NCBI RefSeq assembly: GCF_003390925.1
Contig: NZ_QUBS01000027.1
Coordinates: forward strand, 124,001-188,000
Reading direction: 5' to 3'
Source: Trinickia diaoshuihuensis
GTDB lineage: Bacteria; Pseudomonadota; Gammaproteobacteria; Burkholderiales; Burkholderiaceae
DNA: 64,000 bases
The position numbers were made by a program, and so were the translations under genes. Positions 45,668 to 55,501 of the stretch are shown one piece after another (positions within the stretch are counted from its first letter, which is position 1; the number at the start of each line of letters is the position of its first letter). Below the pieces are notes generated by a model. That model had not been told where the DNA came from, searched no databases, and was given only the letters and a program-made list of their open reading frames with translations.

Positions 45668-46837
45668 TCAACGTGTCGTGGCCGCGTTCGCGTCCGTCTC
45701 GCCGCGCGAGGCTCGGCCGAGTGCGATATAACGCGCCAAATGATGGTCTTCGTCGCCCAGTTCGTGATCGATCATGACGAGGCGTTTTGCATAGTGCGCG
45801 AGCGGCAACTCCCAAGTCATGCCGATACCGCCGTGCAGTTGCACCGCTTCGCGCGAAAGGCGCGAAGCGATTTGCCCGATCGTGTACTTGGCCGCCGACA
45901 ATGCTCGTTCGCGTGCGAGGCGCGGCGCATCGAGCGCGGCCGCCGCGTTGATGACGGCCGAGCGCGACTGTTCCAGGTCGATCGCGAGATCGGCCATGCG
46001 GTGTTGTAGCGCTTGGAAACTGCCGATCGGGACGCCGAACTGGCGGCGCGTGCGGAGATACTCGAGCGTGGCGGCGAATGCCGTTTCCATGGCGCCGAGG
46101 CCTTGGGCCGATAGCGCGAGCACGCCTCGGCCGAGGGCGGCTTCGAGCGTGGCAAAGCCTTCGTCTCGCGTGCCGATCAGCGCGTGCGCCGGCAACGCCG
46201 CATCGCGCAGGAACAACTCGGCGCCACGGCCGCCGTCGATCAACGGATAGCCGCGCCAAGCGAGCCCCGGCGTCTCGCGCGGCACCCAGAACAGCGAAAT
46301 GCCGTGTTCGTTATCGATCGCCCCGCTCGTGCGCGCCGATACGAGCACGTGGTCGGCTGCCTCGCCGGCGTGCACGACCGCTTTCGTGCCGTTCAGGCGC
46401 CAGCCGTTCGCCGTGCGCTCGGCCGTCGTGGCGACACGGGCCCATTCGTAGCGCGAATCGGGCTCGCCGTGCGCGAACGTGGCGACGGTCTCGCCCTCGA
46501 TCAGCGGTTGCAACGATGCCTTTTGCGCGTCGGTGCCGGCGAGCGCGATGGCATGTCCGGCGACGAGCGCGCCGACGAACGGCTCCACCACCAGGCCTCG
46601 CCCCAGGTGCTCGAACACGACGGTGATGTCGTCGCCCGTGCCGCCGAAGCCGCCATGCTCGGGGGCGAATAGTGCGCCGATCGCGCCGAGTTCGCCGAAG
46701 CGCCGCCACATGTCGCGATCGAAGCCCTCGGGCGAGGAGGCGATCCGCTCGCGCGCGGCGAACGGGTATTGCTCGGCGACGAAGCGCGCGAGCGTGTCTG
46801 CGAGCATCCGTTGCTCGTCGGTCAACGCGAAGTTCAT
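45668..46837 (-). CDS. Acyl-CoA dehydrogenase, PimD-like (small) subunit
   Basis: The 389-residue flavoprotein begins MNFALTDEQRMLADTLARFV and has APEHGGFGGTGDDITVVFEH and ALQHRMADLAIDLEQSRSA. The C-terminal VQLHGGIGMTWELPLAHYAK replaces the standard catalytic Glu block in this subgroup. AGAGGG lies about eight bases before the start on the minus strand. It is paired with the next gene. Such pairs form heteromeric dehydrogenases, as with pimeloyl-CoA dehydrogenase PimCD or steroid-side-chain enzymes. Electrons would go to EtfAB. Substrate assignment rests on cluster context. Confidence 0.82.
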   Translation of the reverse strand: MNFALTDEQRMLADTLARFVAEQYPFAARERIASSPEGFDRDMWRRFGELGAIGALFAPEHGGFGGTGDDITVVFEHLGRGLVVEPFVGALVAGHAIALAGTDAQKASLQPLIEGETVATFAHGEPDSRYEWARVATTAERTANGWRLNGTKAVVHAGEAADHVLVSARTSGAIDNEHGISLFWVPRETPGLAWRGYPLIDGGRGAELFLRDAALPAHALIGTRDEGFATLEAALGRGVLALSAQGLGAMETAFAATLEYLRTRRQFGVPIGSFQALQHRMADLAIDLEQSRSAVINAAAALDAPRLARERALSAAKYTIGQIASRLSREAVQLHGGIGMTWELPLAHYAKRLVMIDHELGDEDHHLARYIALGRASRGETDANAATTR

Positions 46838-46849
46838 CGTCGGGCCCTC

Positions 46850-48058
46850 TCAGAGTTCAAGGATCGCTTTTGCGATGATGTTCTTCTGAATCTCGTTCGA
46901 TCCGCCGAAGATCGAAAGCTTGTAGTTGTTGAAATCGCTTTTGGCCGCGTCAGGCGCGTCGAAAGCGCCCAGTTGCGGGCCCTCGTAGCCTTCGTCGAGG
47001 GCTTCGTCGACGAACGGTTGCGCGTAAGGCCCCAATGCGCGCCGCATGAGCGATGCGATCTCCTGACGGATTTGCGTGCCGCGCACTTTGAGCATCGAGC
47101 TTTGCGCGCCGGGCGCGCCGCTGCCTGCGGCAGCCGCGATCGTGCGCAGGTTCGTCGTCTTCATGTTTTCGAGGTCGATCGCGACGCGTGCCAAACGCGC
47201 GGCGAACAGCGGATCGTCGGCGAGCGCTCGTCCGCCATGCATGATCTTGGCTGCCGCTCGTTCGAGCCGCTCCAATGCTGCCACCGAGAATCCAACGCCC
47301 GCGATATTCGTACGTTCGTACGTGAGCAGATACTTGGCATAGGTCCAGCCGCGGTTTTCCTCGCCGACGAGGTTCTCGGCCGGCACGCGCACGTCGGTGA
47401 AGAACACTTCGTTCACTTCGTGCTCGCCGTCGAGCGTCACGATCGGGCGAACCTCGATGCCGGGCGTGCGCATATCGATCAGCAAAAAGCTGATGCCTTC
47501 TTGCTTACGCACGTCGGTGGACGTGCGTACGAGGCAGAACATCATGTCCGCGTAGTGGCCGAGCGTGGTCCAAGTCTTCTGCCCGTTGACGATGTAATGC
47601 TCGCCTTGCGCGTCGAGCCCTCGCACGGCGCGCGTGGACAGCGACGCCAAATCGGAGCCCGCGCCGGGTTCGGAATAGCCTTGGCACCACCAATCGGTGC
47701 CATCGAGGATGCGCGGCAAGTAATGACGCTTTTGCGCTTCGCTGCCGTATTTGATCAACACGGGAGCCAGCATGTTCACGCCGAACGGAACGATGCGCGG
47801 CGCGCCCGCCAGCGCGCATTCATTGTCGAAGATGAAGCGCTCGACCGCGTTCCAGCCCGTGCCGCCGTACTCGCGCGGCCAGTGGCTGGCCAGCCAGCCG
47901 CGCGCATTGAGAATCGCATGCCACTCGGCCATATCCTCGCGCGTGAGCCGCAGTCCGTGCTTGACCTTGTGCGCCGTTCGCGCGGGCAAGCGCTCGTTTA
48001 GAAACTGCCTGACTTCGGTTCGAAACGCCTCTTGTTCCGCCGTGAAACTCAGATCCAT
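46850..48058 (-). CDS. Acyl-CoA dehydrogenase, PimC-like (large) subunit
   Basis: The 402-residue protein starts MDLSFTAEQEAFRTEVRQFL, with WPREYGGTGWNAVERFIFDN, GYSEPGAGSDLASLSTRAVR (substrate/FAD block), KTWTTLGHYADMMFCLVRTS and a C-terminal FGGSNEIQKNIIAKAIL. It is twelve bases upstream of its partner on the same strand. It oxidises an acyl-CoA to the 2-enoyl-CoA with FAD. The overall set (two unequal dehydrogenases, hydratase/dehydrogenase fusion, CoA-transferase) resembles the pim cluster for C7 dicarboxylates, an inference from gene content. Confidence 0.84.
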   Translation of the reverse strand: MDLSFTAEQEAFRTEVRQFLNERLPARTAHKVKHGLRLTREDMAEWHAILNARGWLASHWPREYGGTGWNAVERFIFDNECALAGAPRIVPFGVNMLAPVLIKYGSEAQKRHYLPRILDGTDWWCQGYSEPGAGSDLASLSTRAVRGLDAQGEHYIVNGQKTWTTLGHYADMMFCLVRTSTDVRKQEGISFLLIDMRTPGIEVRPIVTLDGEHEVNEVFFTDVRVPAENLVGEENRGWTYAKYLLTYERTNIAGVGFSVAALERLERAAAKIMHGGRALADDPLFAARLARVAIDLENMKTTNLRTIAAAAGSGAPGAQSSMLKVRGTQIRQEIASLMRRALGPYAQPFVDEALDEGYEGPQLGAFDAPDAAKSDFNNYKLSIFGGSNEIQKNIIAKAILEL

Positions 48059-48128
48059 CGCTGAGCCCTCGCTTGATGATGGGTGAGTGTGGCGGGCGCG
48101 CGCGGCTTCGCGCGTCCCGCGCGATAGG

Positions 48129-50252
48129 TCACGATGCCGTGCCGTTCAAGCTTGCGAAGTCCGCGCCGCGTTCGACGAGTTCGACGATGAGCGGCGAGGG
48201 CCGCCAAAAGAACGCGTCTTCTTGCGACAAGCGCGTGAGCTCGGTCAGCACGTTCGGCAGCCCGAGCATGTCCGCGTATTTCATCGGCCCGCCGCGGTAG
48301 CGCGGAAAGCCGTAGCCGTAGATCAATGCGACGTCGACGTCGAGCGGGCGCAGCGCGATGCCTTCGCGCACGACGTTGGCCGCTTCGTTGATGACTGCGC
48401 ACATGAGGCGGCGCACGATTTCGTCATCGGTGAAGCTGCGCGGCGTGATGCCGGCGCGTGCGCGCTCGGCCTCGATGATCGCCTCGACTTCGGGATCGGG
48501 CGTGCCGGTGCGCGCGCCTTGCTCGTAGCGGTAAAACCCGCGCCCGGTCTTCTGTCCGAACCAGCCGCGTTCGCAAAGGCGGTCGGCGATTTCGACGTAG
48601 CGCATGCGCGGATCGCGCGTCGGGGCGCGCCGTTTGCGCGCGGCCCAGCCGATATCGCCGCCAGCGAGATCGACGACTTGATACGGGCCCATCGGGTAGC
48701 CGAACTCGCGCATGGCGCGGTCGATCTGGTAGGGCGAGGCGCCGTCCTCCATCAGGTAGTCGGCGGCCGTGCGATAGACGGCAAGCAGGCGATTGCCGAT
48801 GAAGCCGTCGCATACGCCCGCGCGCACGGGTACCTTGCGCAGTTGCTTCGCGAACTCGAACGCCGTCGCGACGACATCGGCGCTTACGCGCGCGGGTACG
48901 ACGATTTCGAGCAACTTCATGATGTTGGCCGGCGAGAAGAAGTGCAGGCCGACGACGTCGGCAGGTCGCGCGGTCGCCCCGGCGATTTCGTCGATGTCCA
49001 GATACGACGTATTGGTCGCCAGAATCGCACCGGGTTTGCAGACGCGGTCGAGTTCGGAGAACACGGCCTTTTTCACGGCCATGTCCTCGAACACGGCTTC
49101 GATCACGAGATCCACGTGCCCGAGTGCGTCATAAGCGGTGCTTCCCGTGAAGCGGGCGAGCGCCGCGGCCTTGACTTCGGGTTTGATACGGCCCTTGGCA
49201 AGCAGTCCATCATAGACGCGTTCGATATGCGCCCGGCCGCGTTCGAGCGCGGCATCGTCGCGTTCGATCATCGTAACGGGCAGGCCCGCGTCGAGCACGG
49301 CTACGGCGATGCCGGCGCCCATCGTGCCGCCGCCGACGATTCCCACCGCCGCAATCGGGCGCGCCGCGGCGGCTTTCGTTTCGGGCGCCTTCGCTACTTC
49401 GCGTTCAGCGAAGAAGGCGTGGATGAGCCCCGCGCGCTGCGGGCTCTCCAGGCATTCGATGAACAGTTGCCGCTCGAGCGCCAAGCCTTCGTCGAACGGC
49501 AACGTCAAGGCGCCTTCGACGGCCTGAACGATCTTCATCGGCGAGAAGAGTCCGCGGGCGCGCGCGGCCGTTTCGTTGCGCGCGGCCTCGACCGCTTCGC
49601 GGCTCGCCTGCGCATCGGCCAGTGCGTTGGCCGCACGCGTGGGTCGCACGCCGGCCTTGGCGGCGAGCAACTCGCGCGTGTAAGCAAGCCCTTCGCCGAG
49701 CACGTCGTCGGTCTTGCCGATCCGATCGACGAGGCCCATCGATAGCGCCTCTTCGGCGCGTGCGTGACGGCCCGAGAGCATGAGGTCGAGCGCATGCGCC
49801 GCGCCGATCAGACGCGGCGTGCGCTGCGTGCCCCCGGCGCCGGGCAGCAACCCGAGTTGCACTTCGGGCAGACCGAGCTTGGCGCCTCGCACGGCGATTC
49901 GGTAATGCGCGGCCAGCGCGATTTCGAGGCCGCCGCCGAGCGCCGCACCGTGAATCGCCGCGACGACGGGTTTCGCGGACGCCTCGATGCTGTTGCAGAC
50001 CGCGGGCAACAGGGGCGGCAACGGAGGCTTGCCAAACTCGCGGATGTCGGCCCCCGCGATGAAATTGCGTCCCGCGCCGACGATGAGCACCGCGGCGACG
50101 TCGGCGTCGGACTGCGCGGCATCGATGGCCTCGGCCACGCCGCGCCGCACGTCCACGCTTAGCGCGTTGACGGGCGGGTGATCGATGGTGACGACGAGCA
50201 CGTTGCCGTGCAGCGTGCGAGAGACGACGGGAGCTTGCGTGGAAGCGGTCAT
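48129..50252 (-). CDS. Bifunctional enoyl-CoA hydratase / 3-hydroxyacyl-CoA dehydrogenase (PimF/FadJ-like)
   Basis: The 707-residue fusion protein has an N-terminal crotonase domain (~1-190: [57 protein letters not shown]). A linker follows, then the NAD-binding Rossmann domain (~295: [19 protein letters not shown]). The C-terminal dehydrogenase domains contain [19 protein letters not shown] and [20 protein letters not shown]. It carries out steps two and three of beta-oxidation. No thiolase is adjacent, so step four is encoded elsewhere. It is first in the minus-strand operon and divergent from a LysR-type regulator. Confidence 0.93.
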   Translation of the reverse strand: MTASTQAPVVSRTLHGNVLVVTIDHPPVNALSVDVRRGVAEAIDAAQSDADVAAVLIVGAGRNFIAGADIREFGKPPLPPLLPAVCNSIEASAKPVVAAIHGAALGGGLEIALAAHYRIAVRGAKLGLPEVQLGLLPGAGGTQRTPRLIGAAHALDLMLSGRHARAEEALSMGLVDRIGKTDDVLGEGLAYTRELLAAKAGVRPTRAANALADAQASREAVEAARNETAARARGLFSPMKIVQAVEGALTLPFDEGLALERQLFIECLESPQRAGLIHAFFAEREVAKAPETKAAAARPIAAVGIVGGGTMGAGIAVAVLDAGLPVTMIERDDAALERGRAHIERVYDGLLAKGRIKPEVKAAALARFTGSTAYDALGHVDLVIEAVFEDMAVKKAVFSELDRVCKPGAILATNTSYLDIDEIAGATARPADVVGLHFFSPANIMKLLEIVVPARVSADVVATAFEFAKQLRKVPVRAGVCDGFIGNRLLAVYRTAADYLMEDGASPYQIDRAMREFGYPMGPYQVVDLAGGDIGWAARKRRAPTRDPRMRYVEIADRLCERGWFGQKTGRGFYRYEQGARTGTPDPEVEAIIEAERARAGITPRSFTDDEIVRRLMCAVINEAANVVREGIALRPLDVDVALIYGYGFPRYRGGPMKYADMLGLPNVLTELTRLSQEDAFFWRPSPLIVELVERGADFASLNGTAS

Positions 50253-50285
50253 GGCGGACGGACGGCAAAGGTGGACGATCGTGCG

Positions 50286-50355
50286 ATTGTCGATCGGATA
50301 GCGGCAATTGACAATTCAAGCTTCTGTTGACAGACTGTAAAAATTTCCTTGACAT
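50286..50355. promoter_or_regulatory. Divergent control region with inverted repeat and TTGACA
   Basis: The 146-base gap between the FadJ-like gene and the LysR gene holds ATTGTC (50286-50291) and its complement GACAAT (50310-50315), spaced by 18 bases. A perfect -35 TTGACA is at 50327-50332; 17 bases on is TGACAT (50350-50355), a poor -10. A LysR operator here is plausible. Confidence 0.4.
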
Positions 50356-50398
50356 TGAAACGTGCGAAACGTGCGTTGTTCATCGCCGCCGCCCCTCC

Positions 50399-51301
50399 AT
50401 GGACCTCAATTCGCTTTCGCTCCTCGTCGAAATCCTGGAGGCCGGCAATCTCAGCGAGGCCGCGCGCCGGCTCAAGATGACGCGCGCCAATGTCAGCTAT
50501 CACCTGAATCAATTCGAGCGCACGCTCGGGCTGCAACTCGTGCGGCGCACCACGCGCCGCGTGGAGCCGACCGAGGCGGGCTTGCGCCTCGTCGAGCACG
50601 GGCGGGCGATCCGCCGGGCGCTCGAGGCGGCACAGGAGACGGTCGAAACGCTCGGCCAGACGCCGCAGGGGCGCGTGCGCCTGTCGGTACCGAGCGGCTA
50701 CGGGCAGTTGGTCATGGCCGACTGGCTGCTCGAATTCAAACGGCTGCATCCCGGCATCGTGCTCGATGTGATGTTCGAAAATCGCGTGGAGGATTTGCTG
50801 CGCGACGAAGTCGATATCGCCGTGCGCGTCATGTCCGAGCCGCCGCAAAACCTCGTGGCGCGCGATATGGGCGCCGTGCGGTACGTCGCATGTGCGTCGA
50901 AGGCCTATGCTGACGAATATGGATTGCCGGTCGAACTCGACGCGTTGCGCACGACGCCGCTTATTACGGCGACCGTCGTCGGCCGTCAATTGCGTGTGGC
51001 GGCTTACTTAGGCGAGGAGCGCCACGAGGTGCTGCTGGAGCCGACGCTGATCTCGGAAAACTTTCTGTTTCTGCGCCAAGCGGTGCTGGCGGGCCTCGGA
51101 GTCGGTATCGTGCCCGACTACGTCGTACAGGACGATATCCGTCGCGGCGAAGTGGTGACGACGCTTGATGCGTGGCGGCTCAGTATCTTCGGCACCCATA
51201 TGTACCTGCTTTACATGCCGGATCGCCATCAAACGCGAGCCGCGGGCGCGTTCATCGACTTCGTGCTCGACAAAGCACGAAAAGCCGGGCGGACCGGCTG
51301 A
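50399..51301 (+). CDS. LysR-type transcriptional regulator
   Basis: ATG 50399 is chosen because LysR proteins begin just before MDLNSLSLLVEILEAGNLSE; a TTG at 50327 in the same frame coincides with a -35-like TTGACA. The 300-residue protein has the winged helix-turn-helix AARRLKMTRANVSYHLNQFE and LGLQLVRRTTRRVEPTEAGL. The LysR substrate domain (~90-295) includes RVRLSVPSGYGQLVMADWLL and ENFLFLRQAVLAGLGVGIVP. Being divergent from the dicarboxylate-like beta-oxidation operon, it likely controls it in response to a pathway acyl-CoA or acid. Confidence 0.92.
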   Translation: MDLNSLSLLVEILEAGNLSEAARRLKMTRANVSYHLNQFERTLGLQLVRRTTRRVEPTEAGLRLVEHGRAIRRALEAAQETVETLGQTPQGRVRLSVPSGYGQLVMADWLLEFKRLHPGIVLDVMFENRVEDLLRDEVDIAVRVMSEPPQNLVARDMGAVRYVACASKAYADEYGLPVELDALRTTPLITATVVGRQLRVAAYLGEERHEVLLEPTLISENFLFLRQAVLAGLGVGIVPDYVVQDDIRRGEVVTTLDAWRLSIFGTHMYLLYMPDRHQTRAAGAFIDFVLDKARKAGRTG

Positions 51302-51319
51302 TCGTCCGGCCCGCCCGGC
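51284..51319 (+). terminator. Hairpin overlapping the LysR stop codon
   Basis: Arms 51284-51297 and 51306-51319 pair over 14 bases with one mismatch and an eight-base loop that contains the TGA stop. No T-run follows, so it may be a non-classical terminator between two convergent genes. Confidence 0.45.
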
Positions 51320-51359
51320 GCGCACTGATGCACTCATCGGCGTGCGCTATTTGTCGCGA

Positions 51360-51566
51360 TTAGTGGTGCTTTTTGACGTCCCGGTCACGGTTGAGTTCGT
51401 CCTTCACGTCTTCCTTGACGTCGCCGTAGCCCTTGCGCACGTCGCCGGCTGCTTCCTGAAGGTCGCCCTTGGCTTCCTGCGCCGGATCGTTGGTGACCTT
51501 GCCGACCGCCTGGTTCACCTTGCCCTTCATCTTTTCCGTCACGCCCTTCACTTGGTCCTTGTTCAT
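51360..51566 (-). CDS. CsbD-family stress protein
   Basis: The start at 51566 has a strong AGGAG on the minus strand (plus 51574-51578), seven bases upstream. The 68-residue, highly charged protein begins MNKDQVKGVTEKMKGKVNQA and has three helical KG/AAGD-type units (VGKVTNDPAQEAKGDLQEAA, GDVRKGYGDVKEDVKDEL). This matches CsbD/YjbJ-like general-stress proteins, abundant in stationary phase and of unknown biochemical role. It is cytoplasmic and single-gene, convergent with the LysR gene. Confidence 0.88.
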   Translation of the reverse strand: MNKDQVKGVTEKMKGKVNQAVGKVTNDPAQEAKGDLQEAAGDVRKGYGDVKEDVKDELNRDRDVKKHH

Positions 51567-51699
51567 GTGAGCTCTCCTTAAAGGTCTGCTTCGTAGGGTG
51601 TGCCGCACGTGCGACATCCTTTCCGTCGCATCGCGCGTGCCAGGCCCCACGCCAGGCGCGGGGTCCGAACGAATAACGGCGGTGGGGGAGGGACGCCGC

Positions 51700-54600
51700 T
51701 CAGAAAGAGGGCGTGGCGGCGGCGGATGAAGCGCCGCGTGCGTTCGCGATCGATGCCGCGGGTTGCGTCGGCGTGCCGTTCGCCTCGAGCACGGGCGCGA
51801 GCGAGGGGCCCAGCGATTTGAGCAGTTGGACAGCCATTGCGCTCGTATAGTCGTAACGCGCCGCATACGGTTCGTGCGCATAAGCGGTCAGCGTTCCGTA
51901 GAACCGATCGCCGATCACGAACACGAACACGGCGGTGCGATTGACCTTGCGCGATTCGATGAGCCGGCCGCCGCGCGCATAGACGCCGAAACGCTGGTCG
52001 CCGGTGCCGGTTTTGCCGTAGACCTCGAGCACGCGTCCGTCGCCGAGCGGTAGCCCGGTGGCGAGACGTCCGCCCGTGCCGCCTTGCACGACGTCGTGCA
52101 GCAAGCCGCGTACGACCGTCACGATGTCGGGCGAGATGGCCTGACGCTCGGCACCCGGTGCGCGCCCGAAATGCGTTTCGAACGGCGTGCCGGCGGCGAA
52201 CGTCAACGTATCGATGCTTTGCGCGCGGTCGGATTTGCCGTCGTTGGCGACGATGCCGATCAAGTGCGCCAGGGCATCGGGGCGGTCGCCCGACGCACCG
52301 ATCGAGGCCGCGAACGAAGGCGTGATCGTCTCGAACGGATAACCAAGCGCGCGCCACGACTTACCGATGGCGTCGTAGGCTTGCAACTCGACCATATGGC
52401 GAATGCGGCGGTCCTGCGTGAGATGGTGGCGTGTTTTGTAGAGCCATCGATAGGAGGTGATCCGCGCATCGCGGCTTGCCTTGCGCAGCTCGTCTTCGGT
52501 TGCATTCGGATGCCGGCGCAAATACTCGAGCATCCACAGCGCGATGGGATGCACGCCGGCGATATACCCGCGATCGTTCAAGTTGAACTTGTCGATCGCG
52601 TACTTCGCGTAGAGCTTGGCGAGATCGTCATCGGAAATCGATGCGCTGGGCGTGCGGCTGAGCGCGTCGCGCATGCGGCGCGCGAACCACGGAAACGGCT
52701 CGTCGGGCGCGACGCTGCGCAGCGCCGTCGCGAGTTTCGGCGGGCTTTTGCGCATGTCGGCGACGAGCGTGTCGAGCGCATCGTCAGCGCGCTTCCCGTG
52801 ATATTTGACGAAGAACCGATGCAGGTAGACGAGACTTTCCTGATCGACGAACGCGTCGAGGTAACGGCGCCGCAACGCGGGATCGTCGAGCCAATGCGCC
52901 GACGGCCCTGCCGTTTCGACCATTTCGTAATGGACGATGTCCCGCATGAGCCGCACGAACACGAGATTGACCGAGTGTTGGAACGCCTCGCGCACGGTGA
53001 GAATGCGGCCGTTTTCGGCTTTGTCGAAATTCGAGAACGTTTGCGCGCCGCCGCCCGTATAGAACGTTTCGCCGGGGCTGGCCGAGTATTTTCGTTCGAC
53101 GGCCGCCTCGAGCATCGCGGGAAGCGAGCGATCGTTCGTGTGCGCGAGATAGTCGAGTGCCCAGCGCGAGAGTTCATCGAGCGGATCGACGTTCACGTGC
53201 TTGAGCTGCGTCGCGCCGAGGCCGGCATAACGCGCATGCAGCGTCGAGACGATTTGCAAATACGTGATCACCGTGCGCAGTTTCGCCGTCGAACCCAAGT
53301 TTAGGCGCGCGCCGCCATTGATATCGAACGGTTGGTTCACGCTGTCCGTTTGGATGCGTACGACGTCGTGGCCGCTCTTCTCGTGCTCGAATAGCGCGAA
53401 GCTGAACGAGATTTTCGACGGATCGTCGCCGGGCCGCAGCATTTCGAAGCCGTAAAGCCCGGCGGCTTTCGCACCGTCCACGGTGGCCGCGGCCGCGAGC
53501 TTGTCGGCGACCGCGCGCTCGACGGAGTCGTTCAACGTGGATCGTACGGTCAGGTCCAGGCGATCGAGATCGTAGAAGCTCGCGAGGCCGAGCGCCTGCT
53601 GCAAACGCGAGCGCACGAGCGTGACGGCCTTGCGGGCGACGAACGATGCCGTGGGCGCCGGCGGAGCGCCTTTGTGCGTATCGAGCGACGCGGCCAGCGC
53701 GGCGTCGCGCAGCGGCGCCGAGATGACGCCATTGGCCGCCAGCACGCGAATATAGCTGTCGGTCAGCTTTTCGAGGGCGGGGCGATTGCGCACGAGAAAG
53801 TAGGACGGCGCGCGTTGAGCGATCAATAGCGACAAGGCTTGCTTGAATGCGAGCGCTTCTTCGGCCAGTACGCCTGGTGCGGCCGGGCCGTTGCCCGTTT
53901 CCGCGGTGATCTGCGACAGCAACTGGTTCACTTCGGCGAAGTCGCGTCCGTACCACGCTGTCAGTCCGTCGCCGAGCCCTTGCACCTCGCCTACGCCGGC
54001 ACGCGCCGCGAGCGGCACGGTGTTCAAGTAATGGACGACGATTGCCTTGCGCGCGGCCGTCGTGTTTTCTCCGCCGAGGTAGGCCCGAATCGACGCCGAA
54101 GCGATCTGGCGCAGTTTTTCGGGCGGCGTGGCCGTGCGGCCGCCCGGCGAGTGCCGGAATTTTTCGGTCTGCGTCGCGAGCGTGCTCCCGCCCGGTGTCG
54201 ATTGATGCCGGTTGACGAGGCGCAGCGCCTGATCCGACAGCGCTCGCGCGAAGCGGCCCCAATCAATGGCCGGATTCCGGTCCGGTTCGTTCGAGTCGAG
54301 CAAGTAGCGGTCTTCGATGAACGTCAGCGCGCCCACCACGACAGGCGGAATCGAATCGAAGTCCGGATAGGCAAGGGCCGGATAGCTTGCACTAAATAGC
54401 GGCGCGCCTTGCGCATCGAACAAGCGCAGCCCGGCCTGGTCCTTTTCGGCGTACGGAATGAACAAACCGCGGTCGGCGAGGGAGGTCATCATCGACGAAT
54501 CGCGCGCTTGGCTCGTCACCACATAACCGCGCGCGCGCAGCCGGGCCTCGAAATCGGGCAAACGGGCATAGCCTAGCCGCGTGTCGTAGGGGCCGCCCGG

Positions 54601-54834
54601 CGCAGGAAAGCGGATCTGCCCGCTGGGGCCCGCCTGAACTGAAAACGATACCTGCCGGCCGATACGGGTGAAGTAGCCCGCTTGGAGCCGGGACGTCTGC
54701 ATCTCGAGCGAGACGAAGTAGGCCAGCAGCCCGACGAGCGCGGCGATGCCGACGAACGTGAGCCATTTCCATCGCGCGCCCGGCGACATCGTCGAGATGT
54801 AGCGCAAGGGCAGACGAGCGAGCGGCCGATTCAT
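51700..54834 (-). CDS. Class A penicillin-binding protein (GT51 transglycosylase / transpeptidase)
   Basis: The start at 54834 (MNRPLARLPLRYISTMSPGA) has GGAG six bases upstream (plus 54841-54844). The 1044-residue bitopic protein has a short cytoplasmic end, one TM helix (~24-46) and a GT51 domain. The GT51 domain includes GALTFIEDRYLLDSNEPDRN, PGGSTLATQTEKFRHSP and LNTVPLAARAGVGEVQGLGD. The transpeptidase motifs are S515-T-A-K518, S621-V-N623 and K941-T-G. The distance from SVN to KTG (about 320 residues) is larger than usual in class A proteins and is filled by a helical insert (~690-900). It polymerises and crosslinks peptidoglycan in the periplasm; it does not look like canonical PBP1a or PBP1b. 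Confidence 0.88.
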   Translation of the reverse strand: MNRPLARLPLRYISTMSPGARWKWLTFVGIAALVGLLAYFVSLEMQTSRLQAGYFTRIGRQVSFSVQAGPSGQIRFPAPGGPYDTRLGYARLPDFEARLRARGYVVTSQARDSSMMTSLADRGLFIPYAEKDQAGLRLFDAQGAPLFSASYPALAYPDFDSIPPVVVGALTFIEDRYLLDSNEPDRNPAIDWGRFARALSDQALRLVNRHQSTPGGSTLATQTEKFRHSPGGRTATPPEKLRQIASASIRAYLGGENTTAARKAIVVHYLNTVPLAARAGVGEVQGLGDGLTAWYGRDFAEVNQLLSQITAETGNGPAAPGVLAEEALAFKQALSLLIAQRAPSYFLVRNRPALEKLTDSYIRVLAANGVISAPLRDAALAASLDTHKGAPPAPTASFVARKAVTLVRSRLQQALGLASFYDLDRLDLTVRSTLNDSVERAVADKLAAAATVDGAKAAGLYGFEMLRPGDDPSKISFSFALFEHEKSGHDVVRIQTDSVNQPFDINGGARLNLGSTAKLRTVITYLQIVSTLHARYAGLGATQLKHVNVDPLDELSRWALDYLAHTNDRSLPAMLEAAVERKYSASPGETFYTGGGAQTFSNFDKAENGRILTVREAFQHSVNLVFVRLMRDIVHYEMVETAGPSAHWLDDPALRRRYLDAFVDQESLVYLHRFFVKYHGKRADDALDTLVADMRKSPPKLATALRSVAPDEPFPWFARRMRDALSRTPSASISDDDLAKLYAKYAIDKFNLNDRGYIAGVHPIALWMLEYLRRHPNATEDELRKASRDARITSYRWLYKTRHHLTQDRRIRHMVELQAYDAIGKSWRALGYPFETITPSFAASIGASGDRPDALAHLIGIVANDGKSDRAQSIDTLTFAAGTPFETHFGRAPGAERQAISPDIVTVVRGLLHDVVQGGTGGRLATGLPLGDGRVLEVYGKTGTGDQRFGVYARGGRLIESRKVNRTAVFVFVIGDRFYGTLTAYAHEPYAARYDYTSAMAVQLLKSLGPSLAPVLEANGTPTQPAASIANARGASSAAATPSF

Positions 54835-55501
54835 GATGGGCTCCGTGGGCGGCGCCGCCACCGCGCTGACGACGCTCGTACTAGTTTAATCATGAGCCGA
54901 GCGCCTGTGCAGGGCGCGTGATGTGCTCTGGCGCACGGATGAATCTGCTCGCGTCGCAGCGTTCATCGGCGCCGATGTCCCGCCGCTACGGTCCAGCAAT
55001 GGGCAGGCCCGCCCGGCGTGCGTCGCGTCGGCGTGCAAATGGTGCATCGTCAGTGCATTTATGGATTACGCGCGCGATTGCGCGTAAATATGACGCCGCG
55101 CCAACAACGCGGCGTTTCTTTCGGTATTAATTTCTCGTAAAAGCGTTTAATGCTTAAACGAGCTTTGGTTCGATTTTCGTCGGCCGAAAATGTGAGATGA
55201 TTACGATCGTTTTAATCGGCGCGGGCGAGCGCCGGCTAAAACCGCTGCGGCGCTAATGCAATACCGTAACCCGCGCACTCGTCGCGCAATGTGAAACGAC
55301 GGGAATCGCGGCGCCGCAAATCGAAGTATCAGCATTGAAATAAAGAGCCTTTGGCATGCGTCTCAACGAGAGCCGCGGCTCGGGTCGTACCGAGCGGTGG
55401 GAGACGTGTGCCGGGATGTCGATGTTCCGGCCGCCGGGCGCGGCCGTTTCGGAATCGCGTGGGCCATTCGCACGGTCCGTCGCGACGACAAGGAGGCATA
55501 A
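54835..55501. other. Long intergenic region with no supported gene
   Basis: This 667-base stretch between the divergent PBP and luxR genes contains no convincing coding frame. The middle part (55080-55340) is AT-richer. I see an inverted repeat CGTTTAA/TTAAACG (55144-55160) and GCTCGG/CCGAGC (55378-55395). A strong AAGGAGG (55490-55496) at its end belongs to luxR. It may hold promoters for both genes or an unrecognised small RNA. Confidence 0.5.

Noticed and set aside
48087-49745. 552-codon plus-strand open frame opposite the FadJ-like gene
   Set aside because: Antisense to a protein with full hydratase and dehydrogenase motifs; composition is shadow-like.
54918-55130. 70-codon open frame in the PBP-luxR spacer
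   Set aside because: No ribosome site, Arg/Ser/Ala-rich composition and no recognisable similarity; not reported as a gene.
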